DNA of 64,000 nucleotides, taken from contig NZ_AP019735.1 of the NCBI RefSeq assembly GCF_006542665.1, positions 1,240,001-1,304,000 on the forward strand, written 5' to 3'. The stretch is from Alistipes communis (lineage in GTDB: Bacteria; Bacteroidota; Bacteroidia; Bacteroidales; Rikenellaceae). The notes beneath the pieces are model-generated. The model was not told the origin of the DNA, did not search any database, and was given only the letters and a program-made list of their open reading frames with translations. Positions 16,333 to 23,465 of this stretch are shown piece after piece; position 1 is the first letter of the stretch; every line of letters begins with the position of its first letter. The position numbers were made by a program, and so were the translations under genes.

Positions 16333-16629
16333 CTACCAGCTCGCCTTCTTCACGCCGGGGATCAGACCCGCCGAAGCCATCTCGCGGAACTGGATACGGC
16401 TGATACCGAACAGACGGATATATCCCTTCGGACGGCCGGTCAGCTTGCAGCGGTTGTGCTGGCGAATGGGATTCGAGTTGCGCGGCAGTTTCGACAGTGC
16501 GATCCAAGCCTCCTCGTGATCCATTTCACCGCTCTTGACCTTCGCAGCGATCTCCTCACGCTTGTGAGCGTAACGCTTCGCAAGTTTCTCACGCTTTACC
16601 TCGCGTGCCTTCATTGATTCCTTTGCCAT
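16333..16629 (-). CDS. rpsN: 30S ribosomal protein S14
   Basis: A 98-residue long-form S14 lacking zinc cysteines. It begins MAKESMKAREVKREKLAKRY and ends FREMASAGLIPGVKKASW, closely matching Bacteroides S14. It follows rplE by 5 bases. A hairpin and a 938-base gap follow. Confidence 0.98.
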   Translation of the reverse strand: MAKESMKAREVKREKLAKRYAHKREEIAAKVKSGEMDHEEAWIALSKLPRNSNPIRQHNRCKLTGRPKGYIRLFGISRIQFREMASAGLIPGVKKASW

Positions 16630-16634
16630 AGAGC

Positions 16635-17195
16635 TTAGTTGTTCTTTTTAGCGTTCTTGAAAGGCAGACCGAACTCGCGCAGCAGCGCATAAGCCTCTTC
16701 GTCGGTCTTGGCCGTCGTTACGAAGGTGATCTCCATGCCGAAGATCTTGGTGATCTTGTCGATGTCGATCTCCGGGAAGATGATCTGCTCGGTGATGCCG
16801 AGGGTGTAGTTGCCCTGGCCGTCGAACTTCTCGTTGATACCCTTGAAGTCGCGGATACGGGGCAGCGCCACGGCGATCAGGCGCTCCAAGAACTCGTACA
16901 TCTTCGTATCGCGCAGCGTGACGCGCACGCCGATGGGCATCCCCTTGCGGAGTTTGAAGTTCGAAATGTCCTTGCGCGACTTGGTCTGGACGGCTTTCTG
17001 ACCTGCGATCTGCGTCAGCTCCGCCTGTGCGACGTCGATGAGTTTCTTGTCGGCGACGGCCTGGCCCATACCCTGATTGATGACGATCTTCTCGAGTTTC
17101 GGGCACTGCATCACGCTCGTGTAACCGAACTCCTTCATAAGGGCGGCGATGATCTGCTCCTTATACTGTGTCTTGAGTGTAGGTACGTATGCCAT
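16635..17195 (-). CDS. rplE: 50S ribosomal protein L5
   Basis: A 186-residue 5S rRNA binder at the central protuberance. Motifs: KLEKIVINQGMGQAVADKKL, FKLRKGMPIGVRVTLR and NYTLGITEQIIFPEIDIDKI. Its ATG overlaps the last base of the rplX stop codon, suggesting translational coupling. Confidence 0.98.
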   Translation of the reverse strand: MAYVPTLKTQYKEQIIAALMKEFGYTSVMQCPKLEKIVINQGMGQAVADKKLIDVAQAELTQIAGQKAVQTKSRKDISNFKLRKGMPIGVRVTLRDTKMYEFLERLIAVALPRIRDFKGINEKFDGQGNYTLGITEQIIFPEIDIDKITKIFGMEITFVTTAKTDEEAYALLREFGLPFKNAKKNN

Positions 17196-17518
17196 TATTT
17201 GATCTCCTCCCCTGACTTTTTAGCGTAACGAACTAATTTACCTTTTGCATCGGCCTTGCGACCTACGCGAGTGGGCTTGCCGCTCTTGGGGTCGAGAACC
17301 TGCAAGTTAGAGATATGGATGGGAGCCTCTTTCTCGACGATTCCTCCCTGCGGATTCTTCGCATTGGGCTTCTCGGCCTTCTTGCACATGTTCACGCCCT
17401 CGACGATGGCACGCTGCTTTTCGGGATCGACTGCGAGCACCTTCCCCTGCTGGCCGCGGCTGTCGCCTGCGATGACATAAACCATGTCGCCCTTCTTGAT
17501 ATGTAATTTGACTGACAT
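17195..17518 (-). CDS. rplX: 50S ribosomal protein L24
   Basis: A 107-residue assembly initiator protein. The KOW motif is in KKGDMVYVIAGDSRGQQGKV, followed by NMCKKAEKPNAKNPQGGIVE and IHISNLQVLDPKSGKPTRVG. It is coupled to rplE by a one-base overlap. Confidence 0.98.
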   Translation of the reverse strand: MSVKLHIKKGDMVYVIAGDSRGQQGKVLAVDPEKQRAIVEGVNMCKKAEKPNAKNPQGGIVEKEAPIHISNLQVLDPKSGKPTRVGRKADAKGKLVRYAKKSGEEIK

Positions 17519-17540
17519 AACTGTTCTGTGTTTTTTTTAA

Positions 17541-17906
17541 TTACAATACTTCAGGTGCCAGCGAGATGATCTTCATGTACTGGTCGCGCAGCTCACGGGC
17601 GACGGGACCGAAGATACGCGTACCGCGGATTTCACCCTGGTTGTTGAGCAACACCACGGCGTTGTCGTCGAACCGGATATACGAACCGTTGGCACGGCGG
17701 ATCTCCTTGGTGGTACGCACCACGACAGCTTTCGACACGGCACCCTTCTTGACGTCGCCCGAGGGCGAAGCGCTCTTGACGGCCACCACGATCTTATCGC
17801 CGATCGATGCATAACGACGCTTCGTGCCGCCAAGCACCCGGATACAAAGGACCTCCTTCGCACCGCTGTTATCAGCTACTACGAGTCTACTTTCTTGTTG
17901 TATCAT
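17541..17906 (-). CDS. rplN: 50S ribosomal protein L14
   Basis: A 121-residue protein at the subunit interface. Motifs: MIQQESRLVVADNSGAKEVL, RYASIGDKIVVAVKSASPSG and GEIRGTRIFGPVARELRD, the last being the family signature. Confidence 0.98.
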   Translation of the reverse strand: MIQQESRLVVADNSGAKEVLCIRVLGGTKRRYASIGDKIVVAVKSASPSGDVKKGAVSKAVVVRTTKEIRRANGSYIRFDDNAVVLLNNQGEIRGTRIFGPVARELRDQYMKIISLAPEVL

Positions 17907-17908
17907 AA

Positions 17909-18163
17909 CTACTTCGCTCTTTCAATGATTTGTACTAATCTCCAACGCTTCGTCTTACTCAGCGGGCGGGTTTCCATGATGCGAACGGTATCACCTTCCT
18001 TGCAGGTCTCGTCCAGGCACTCGGCGGCGAACTTCGTCGTCTTGTTCACGAACTTGCCGTAAATGGGATGCTTCACCTTACGCGCCACTGCAACCACAAT
18101 GGTCTTCTCCATCTTGTTGCTGACAACCACCCCGATACGTTCCTTTCTAAGATTTCTTTCCAT
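17909..18163 (-). CDS. rpsQ: 30S ribosomal protein S17
   Basis: An 84-residue early 16S rRNA binder. The start chosen is MERNLRKERIGVVVSNKMEK; an ATG 15 bases earlier (18178) would overlap rpmC. GDTVRIMETRPLSKTKRWRL is the S17 signature. Confidence 0.97.
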   Translation of the reverse strand: MERNLRKERIGVVVSNKMEKTIVVAVARKVKHPIYGKFVNKTTKFAAECLDETCKEGDTVRIMETRPLSKTKRWRLVQIIERAK

Positions 18164-18171
18164 AACGGTCA

Positions 18172-18366
18172 TTAACATTTAGGGTTCTTCTGTCGCAGAA
18201 TTGTCAGCATACGAGCGATGTCTCTGCGGGATTTCTTGATGATCGAGGGGTCCTCGACGGGCGATACGGCATGCTGTACCTTCAGCTTGGTGAGCTGCGC
18301 CTTCTGGGCTTCGATGCGCTCCTGCAACTCCTTCACGGAGAGCTCCTTTATTTCAGCACTTTTCAT
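18172..18366 (-). CDS. rpmC: 50S ribosomal protein L29
   Basis: A 64-residue protein at the peptide exit tunnel. It begins MKSAEIKELSVKELQERIEA and ends RRDIARMLTILRQKN plus PKC, a normal two-helix L29. Confidence 0.97.
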   Translation of the reverse strand: MKSAEIKELSVKELQERIEAQKAQLTKLKVQHAVSPVEDPSIIKKSRRDIARMLTILRQKNPKC

Positions 18367-18377
18367 GTCTTACACTC

Positions 18378-18806
18378 TTAGATTGATGATTCGACGTAGT
18401 CACGCCGTACAATAAACTTGGTCGTAATAGGCAATTTCTGAGCGCCGAGACGAAGTGCCTCCTGTGCAATCTCCATGGGTACGCCCTCCGCCTCGAAGAG
18501 AATACGTCCGGGCGTAACGGGTGCCACGAATCCCTCGGGATTACCTTTACCTTTACCCATACGAACCTCGGCGGGTTTCTTGGTGATGGGTTTATCGGGG
18601 AAGATGCGGATCCAGATCTGGCCCTCACGCTTCATGTAACGCGTGATGGCCTGGCGGGCAGCCTCGATCTGACGACCCGTGATCCATGTAGATTCCAGTG
18701 CCTTGATGCCGAACGAACCGTATGCAAGTTGGTTGCCTCGCTGAGCGATACCCTTCATACGACCCTTCTGCATTCTTCTAAATTTGGTCTTTTTTGGCTG
18801 TAACAT
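18378..18806 (-). CDS. rplP: 50S ribosomal protein L16
   Basis: A 142-residue protein near the A-site tRNA. It begins MLQPKKTKFRRMQKGRMKG; the motifs IRIFPDKPITKKPAEVRMG and KGNPEGFVAPVTPGRILFE are diagnostic. Confidence 0.98.
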   Translation of the reverse strand: MLQPKKTKFRRMQKGRMKGIAQRGNQLAYGSFGIKALESTWITGRQIEAARQAITRYMKREGQIWIRIFPDKPITKKPAEVRMGKGKGNPEGFVAPVTPGRILFEAEGVPMEIAQEALRLGAQKLPITTKFIVRRDYVESSI

Positions 18807-18838
18807 ACTTGTACTTTCGCTTTAAAAGGTCCTACTTA

Positions 18839-19588
18839 CTACTTATTGTTGTTGTTACGACGCTTGTTGCGCGGAGCGCCGCCACGCGGACCACGACCCT
18901 GGGGAGCCTGCTGCCCGCCGTGCTGCGAAGCCGAAGCACCGGCGATCTCGAACAGGTCGCGCTTGCCGTATACCGTACCGTGGCAGATCCAGACCTTCAC
19001 GCCGAGGATACCGACCTTGGTCAGCGCCTCGGTGAGACAGTAGTCCACATCGGCGCGGAAGGTGTGCAGCGGAATACGTCCCTCCTTGATCGTTTCGCTG
19101 CGGGCCATCTCGGCGCCGCCGACACGACCCGACACCTGTACCTTGATGCCCTCGGCACCCATGCGCATCGTCGAAGCGACGGCCGTCTTCACGGCACGGC
19201 GGAACGATACGCGGCCCTCGAGCTGGCGGGCGATGTTCTGACCCACGATCACGGCGTCCACCTCGGGACGCTTCACCTCGAAGATGTTGATCTGTATCTC
19301 CTTGCCGGTGAGCTTCTTCAACTCCTCCTTCAACTTGTCGACCTCCTGACCGCCCTTGCCGATGATGATACCCGGACGGGCCGTCGAAATGGTGACGGTA
19401 ACCAGTTTGAGCGTGCGCTCGATGATAATCTTGGAAATGCTAGCTTTGGCCAGACGGACATTCAGATACTTGCGGATTTTGGCGTCCTCGACCAGCTTGT
19501 CGGAGAAGTCCTTGCCGCCGTACCAGTTGGAGTCCCAACCGCGAATGATACCAAGACGATTTGCTATCGGATTTACTTTCTGTCCCAT
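18839..19588 (-). CDS. rpsC: 30S ribosomal protein S3
   Basis: A 249-residue protein at the mRNA entry channel. It begins MGQKVNPIANRLGIIRGWDS; the KH domain contains ARPGIIIGKGGQEVDKLKEE, and the C-terminal domain has RMGAEGIKVQVSGRVGGAEM. The last about 30 residues are a Gln/Gly/Arg/Asn-rich tail, longer than in E. coli S3. Confidence 0.98.
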   Translation of the reverse strand: MGQKVNPIANRLGIIRGWDSNWYGGKDFSDKLVEDAKIRKYLNVRLAKASISKIIIERTLKLVTVTISTARPGIIIGKGGQEVDKLKEELKKLTGKEIQINIFEVKRPEVDAVIVGQNIARQLEGRVSFRRAVKTAVASTMRMGAEGIKVQVSGRVGGAEMARSETIKEGRIPLHTFRADVDYCLTEALTKVGILGVKVWICHGTVYGKRDLFEIAGASASQHGGQQAPQGRGPRGGAPRNKRRNNNNK

Positions 19589-19592
19589 TGTG

Positions 19593-20003
19593 CTACTTGT
19601 TTTCTGCGATTACCATTTTGTCCACTACGATCGTCACGTGATTCGAACGCTTGCGAATACGGTGTGCGCGACCTTGGGGAGCTGCCTGGATACGTTTGAG
19701 CATCCGGCCGCCGTCGACGAAGATCTCCTTGACGCACAGCTTCGTATCTTCCAGACGCTCCGAAGGATTCTTGGCTTCCCAGTTGGCGATCGCCGACTTG
19801 AGCAGTTTCTCCACACGGATCGAGGCCTCCTTCTTCGAATAACGGAGGATACCCAGTGCCTTATTGATTTCCACGCCGCGGATGATGTCTGCGACCAGAC
19901 GCATTTTGCGGGGCGAGGTCGGGCAATCGCGCAGAACGGCTATGGCCTTCTGCTGCTTCTCGGCCTTGTATTTCTTGGCCATTTCAGATTTTCTTGCACC
20001 CAT
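19593..20003 (-). CDS. rplV: 50S ribosomal protein L22
   Basis: A 136-residue protein whose loop reaches into the exit tunnel. Motifs: DCPTSPRKMRLVADIIRGVE, LLKSAIANWEAKNPSERLED and FVDGGRMLKRIQAAPQGRAH. No loop change linked to macrolide resistance is evident to me. Confidence 0.98.
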   Translation of the reverse strand: MGARKSEMAKKYKAEKQQKAIAVLRDCPTSPRKMRLVADIIRGVEINKALGILRYSKKEASIRVEKLLKSAIANWEAKNPSERLEDTKLCVKEIFVDGGRMLKRIQAAPQGRAHRIRKRSNHVTIVVDKMVIAENK

Positions 20004-20010
20004 TGTCTAC

Positions 20011-20280
20011 CTATTTTTTCTTGTTACCCGCATGACCACGGAAGTTACGCGTCGGAGCAAACTCGCCGAGCTTGTGACCGACCATGTTCTCTGTTACATA
20101 AACCGGAATGAACTTGTTTCCGTTGTGGACAGCGATCGTCTGACCTACGAAGTCAGGCGAAATCATACTTGCTCGCGACCAAGTCTTGATGACAGACTTC
20201 TTATTGCCTTCCGCCTGAGCGACGACTTTCGCCTCGAGCTTCGGGTCGATAAACGGTCCTTTCTTTAATGAACGGCTCAT
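20011..20280 (-). CDS. rpsS: 30S ribosomal protein S19
   Basis: An 89-residue head protein. It begins MSRSLKKGPFIDPKLEAKVV and contains VGHKLGEFAPTRNFRGHAGN, the S19 signature. It lies between rplB and rplV. Confidence 0.98.
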   Translation of the reverse strand: MSRSLKKGPFIDPKLEAKVVAQAEGNKKSVIKTWSRASMISPDFVGQTIAVHNGNKFIPVYVTENMVGHKLGEFAPTRNFRGHAGNKKK

Positions 20281-20296
20281 TATGTTACTCTTTTAA

Positions 20297-21121
20297 TTAT
20301 TTTTTCTTACGTGAAATAATAAACTTCGAGGTCGTCTTCTTCGGGTTGCGAGTCTTATAACCCTTAGCCAACAGACCCTTGCGCGAACGCGGGTGACCAC
20401 CCGACGCACGACCTTCGCCACCACCCATCGGGTGATCCACCGGGTTCATCACGACACCGCGGTTGCGCGGGCGACGGCCGAGCCAACGCTCACGACCTGC
20501 CTTGCCCGAACTTTCGAGCGAATGGTCGACGTTCGACACTACGCCGATCGTCGCACGGCAGGTTACGAGTACCATACGAGTCTCGCCGGAAGGCAGTTTG
20601 ATGATGGCAAACTTGCCCTCGCGAGCCAAAAGCTGAGCATACGAACCGGCCGAACGCGCCATGGCGGCACCCTGACCGGGGTAGAGTTCAATGTTGTGGA
20701 TGATCGTACCCAGCGGAATCTCGCTCAGGAAAAGCGTATTGCCCACTTCGGGCGCCACGCCTGCGCCGCTGCACACCGTCTGGCCGACTTGCAGGCCGTT
20801 GGGAGCGATGATGTAGCTCTTCTGACCGTCGGCATAGACGATCAGCGCGATACGCGCGGTACGATTCGGGTCGTATTCGATCGTTTTTACAGTCGCGGCA
20901 ACGCCGTCCTTGGCACGCTTGAAGTCCACGTTACGGTACATCTGCTTGTGACCGCCGCCGATGTAGCGAACCGTCATCTTGCCCGTATTGTTGCGACCGC
21001 CGGAGCTCTTCTTGACGCTCAGCAGCGACTTCTCGGGAACGCTGGTGGTAATCTCGTCGAACGTTCCGCCAATCTTATGTCTTGTACCTGCGGTTACAGG
21101 CTTAAACTTTTTTACTGCCAT
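20297..21121 (-). CDS. rplB: 50S ribosomal protein L2
   Basis: A 274-residue protein needed for subunit association and peptidyl transfer. Motifs: KSSGGRNNTGKMTVRYIGGG, GVVMNPVDHPMGGGEGRASG (with the conserved His) and GYKTRNPKKTTSKFIISRKK. Confidence 0.99.
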   Translation of the reverse strand: MAVKKFKPVTAGTRHKIGGTFDEITTSVPEKSLLSVKKSSGGRNNTGKMTVRYIGGGHKQMYRNVDFKRAKDGVAATVKTIEYDPNRTARIALIVYADGQKSYIIAPNGLQVGQTVCSGAGVAPEVGNTLFLSEIPLGTIIHNIELYPGQGAAMARSAGSYAQLLAREGKFAIIKLPSGETRMVLVTCRATIGVVSNVDHSLESSGKAGRERWLGRRPRNRGVVMNPVDHPMGGGEGRASGGHPRSRKGLLAKGYKTRNPKKTTSKFIISRKKK

Positions 21122-21126
21122 CTTCC

Positions 21127-21417
21127 TTAGATATTACTGTAAAAATCGATTTTGTCCCCATCCTTCAAGGTGACGATCGCCTTCTTGAAGTTGTTAGCAC
21201 GACCTTCGAGCAAACCGGCCTTCGTATAACGGCTTTTGAGTTTGCCCATGTAGTTGATGGTGTTGACGTCCGTAACGACCACGCCGTACATCTGCTCGAC
21301 GGCGTTGCGGATCTGCAACTTGTTAGCTCTTACATCAACGATGAAACCGTAGCGATTCAGTTTTTCGCCCTGAACCGTCATCTTCTCGGTCAAAATAGGC
21401 TTAATAATGATTTCCAT
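21127..21417 (-). CDS. rplW: 50S ribosomal protein L23
   Basis: A 96-residue exit-tunnel protein that docks trigger factor and SRP. It begins MEIIIKPILTEKMTVQGEKL, with the signature VRANKLQIRNAVEQMYGVVV. Confidence 0.97.
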   Translation of the reverse strand: MEIIIKPILTEKMTVQGEKLNRYGFIVDVRANKLQIRNAVEQMYGVVVTDVNTINYMGKLKSRYTKAGLLEGRANNFKKAIVTLKDGDKIDFYSNI

Positions 21418-21430
21418 GTCTGTTTACGTT

Positions 21431-22057
21431 TTAAGCTAACATTACATTCAACACATTCTCGGCGCCCTCGACCATCACGACGGCCGAAGCGTTCATCAGA
21501 TCGTAGGTGCAGACGTTCTGTGCCAGCACGGGTTTGATCGACGGAATGTTGCGGCAGGAGAGCTGCAGGTTGACATTCGTCTCGGGCAGTACGAGCAGCA
21601 CCTTCTTGTCGGCCACTTTCAACGCCTCGGTCAAGGCGATGACCTGCTTGGTCTTCGGAGCCTCCATCTTGACGGCTTCGAGGATCTGGATGGCGCCGGC
21701 CTGAGCCTTGTACGTCAACGCGCTGCGGCGTGCCAGTTGTTTGAGTTTCTTGTTGAGCTTGAAGCTATAATCGCGGGGAACCGGACCGAAGATACGACCG
21801 CCGCCGGGAAACAGAGGCGACTTGATCGAACCGCAGCGGGCACCGCCCGTACCCTTCTGACGCTTCAGCTTGCGGGTCGAACCTGCGACTTCGTTGCGCT
21901 GCTTCGACTTGTGGGTACCCTGACGCTGGTCGGCCAGATACTGCTTCACGTCGAGGTAAATAGCGTGGTCATTAGCCTCCACGCCGAATACCGAGTCCGC
22001 GAGGACAACCTTGCGACCCGTCTCTTTTCCTTCAGTGTTCAATACAGCTAATTCCAT
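21431..22057 (-). CDS. rplD: 50S ribosomal protein L4
   Basis: A 208-residue protein; in many bacteria it also represses the S10 operon. The exit-tunnel loop lies in RKLKRQKGTGGARCGSIKSP, and the C-terminal part reads LSCRNIPSIKPVLAQNVCTY. It starts 2 bases after rplC. Confidence 0.98.
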   Translation of the reverse strand: MELAVLNTEGKETGRKVVLADSVFGVEANDHAIYLDVKQYLADQRQGTHKSKQRNEVAGSTRKLKRQKGTGGARCGSIKSPLFPGGGRIFGPVPRDYSFKLNKKLKQLARRSALTYKAQAGAIQILEAVKMEAPKTKQVIALTEALKVADKKVLLVLPETNVNLQLSCRNIPSIKPVLAQNVCTYDLMNASAVVMVEGAENVLNVMLA

Positions 22058-22059
22058 GA

Positions 22060-22674
22060 CTACTTCTCGATTGTTAAATAAGAACCTTTTGCTCCCGGAA
22101 TCGACCCTTTGACGAGGATCAGATTGTTCTCGGGGATTACTTTCAATACTTTGAGGTTGAGCACCTTCACCTGCTCGCCGCCCATCCGGCCCGGAAGACG
22201 CTTGCCAGGGAATACGCGCGAAGGATACGACGAGGCGCCGAGCGAACCCGGCTTGCGCTGGCGGTTGTGCTGACCGTGGGTCTGACCGCCGACGCCGCCA
22301 AAACCGTGACGTTTCACAACGCCCTGGAAGCCGCGGCCTTTCGAAATCCCGGTCACGTCCACCCAGTCCTCTTCGGAGAAGATGTCCACGGTGAGCGTGT
22401 CGCCGAGGTTCACTTCCGGCATGTCCTTGAACTCCGCCATCTTACGCTTGGGAGTGGTGCCCGCCTTCTTGAAGTGTCCTAACAAACTGCTGCTGGTGTG
22501 CTTTTCACTTTTGTCGTCATAGGCAATCTGGACGGCCTCGTAAGCATCCTTTTCGAGGGTCTTGATTTGCGTAACCACACACGGACCAGCCTCAATAACA
22601 GTGCATGGTATGTTCTTACCCTCGGCACTGTAAACGGAAGTCATTCCGATTTTTTTACCAATTAGTCCTGACAT
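22060..22674 (-). CDS. rplC: 50S ribosomal protein L3
   Basis: A 204-residue protein near the peptidyl transferase centre. It begins MSGLIGKKIGMTSVYSAEGK; signature parts are VTGISKGRGFQGVVKRHGFG and FPGKRLPGRMGGEQVKVLNL. It is separated from rpsJ by 475 bases holding two hairpin repeats, unlike the usual tight rpsJ-rplC spacing. Confidence 0.98.
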   Translation of the reverse strand: MSGLIGKKIGMTSVYSAEGKNIPCTVIEAGPCVVTQIKTLEKDAYEAVQIAYDDKSEKHTSSSLLGHFKKAGTTPKRKMAEFKDMPEVNLGDTLTVDIFSEEDWVDVTGISKGRGFQGVVKRHGFGGVGGQTHGQHNRQRKPGSLGASSYPSRVFPGKRLPGRMGGEQVKVLNLKVLKVIPENNLILVKGSIPGAKGSYLTIEK

Positions 22675-22822
22675 TTTAGTCTTTAAAGTTTGTTAATAAA
22701 GTGATTTCCATTTTTTCGCAGGAGTCGGGAGCCACCCCTTCGGGGACTCCCTCTCCGGCTTTCGCATTCGGGGAGGAATCGGCGGACTACCGCTCACCTC
22801 CCATATCGGTTTCGTTGAATTT

Positions 22823-22896
22823 CATCCTTCGTTTTCTCGCCTCGGCATAGCCCGAACAAGTTCGGCTCTGCACTCGGCTTAACGAAAACGTTGAAT
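22823..22896 (-). repeat. dispersed hairpin repeat, copy B
   Basis: Core inverted repeat 22845-22871 with CGAAC/GTTCG around a central AA. Forms a direct tandem with copy C. On the rplC sense strand it reads AACGTTTTCGTTAAGCC first. Its proximal edge is 148 bases before the rplC start. Confidence 0.85.
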
Positions 22897-22897
22897 C

Positions 22898-22974
22898 CCA
22901 TCCTTCGTTTTCCCGCCTCGGCATAGCCCGAACAAGTTCGGCTCTGCGCTCGGCTTAATGAAAACGTCGAATCA
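22898..22974 (-). repeat. dispersed hairpin repeat, copy C
   Basis: Core inverted repeat 22921-22947. It is almost identical to copy B across about 74 bases (differences are single-base), so B and C arose by recent tandem duplication. Confidence 0.85.
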
Positions 22975-23149
22975 ATTGTTTCCGTCCGCGGCATCCGCCT
23001 TCCGGTGGCGGCGGCACCGTCCGGCCCGACCTCGCGGCTGCAATCCGGCGCGCTGCGTCCGCTCCGGCGGAAAACATCCGCCCGCATTCGGCGCTCCCGC
23101 TACGCCGACAGGCTCCAAGCCCGCCTCGATCTTCGGGAGCGGTCGAAAA

Positions 23150-23455
23150 TCAGACCTTGATCTCCACCTCGACACCCGACGGAAGCTCCAGCTTCATCAG
23201 CGCGTCGATCGTCTTCGCCGTCGACGAGTAGATGTCCAGGATGCGCTTGAACGTGCAGAGCTGGAACTGCTCGCGGGCCTTCTTGTTCACGAAGGTCGAA
23301 CGGTTGACGGTAAAGATCTTCTTCTGCGTGGGAAGGGGTACCGGACCGCTCACTACCGCGCCGGTGCTCTTCACGGTCTTGACGATTTTCTCGGCCGACT
23401 TGTCAACGAGATTATGGTCGAAAGACTTTAATTTGATTCTAATTTTCTGACTCAT
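23150..23455 (-). CDS. rpsJ: 30S ribosomal protein S10
   Basis: A 101-residue head protein, also NusE in antitermination. It begins MSQKIRIKLKSFDHNLVDKS, contains TGAVVSGPVPLPTQKKIFTV and ends DALMKLELPSGVEVEIKV. It follows fusA by 10 bases. Confidence 0.98.
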   Translation of the reverse strand: MSQKIRIKLKSFDHNLVDKSAEKIVKTVKSTGAVVSGPVPLPTQKKIFTVNRSTFVNKKAREQFQLCTFKRILDIYSSTAKTIDALMKLELPSGVEVEIKV

Positions 23456-23465
23456 ATCGGTTTGC

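Larger units (their letters stand above)
22675..23149. other. non-coding spacer between rpsJ and rplC
   Basis: Contains repeat copies B and C, a small GC hairpin around 22727-22750 (GGAG..CCCC/GGGG..CTCC) and GC-rich sequence with only implausible frames. It has no exact minus-strand TAnnTTTG box that I could find. Confidence 0.65.

Noticed and set aside
22794..23087. Frame encoding repeat-derived residues (NVFVKPSAEPNLFG) between rpsJ and rplC
   Set aside because: The peptide arises from the hairpin repeats themselves; nothing suggests translation.
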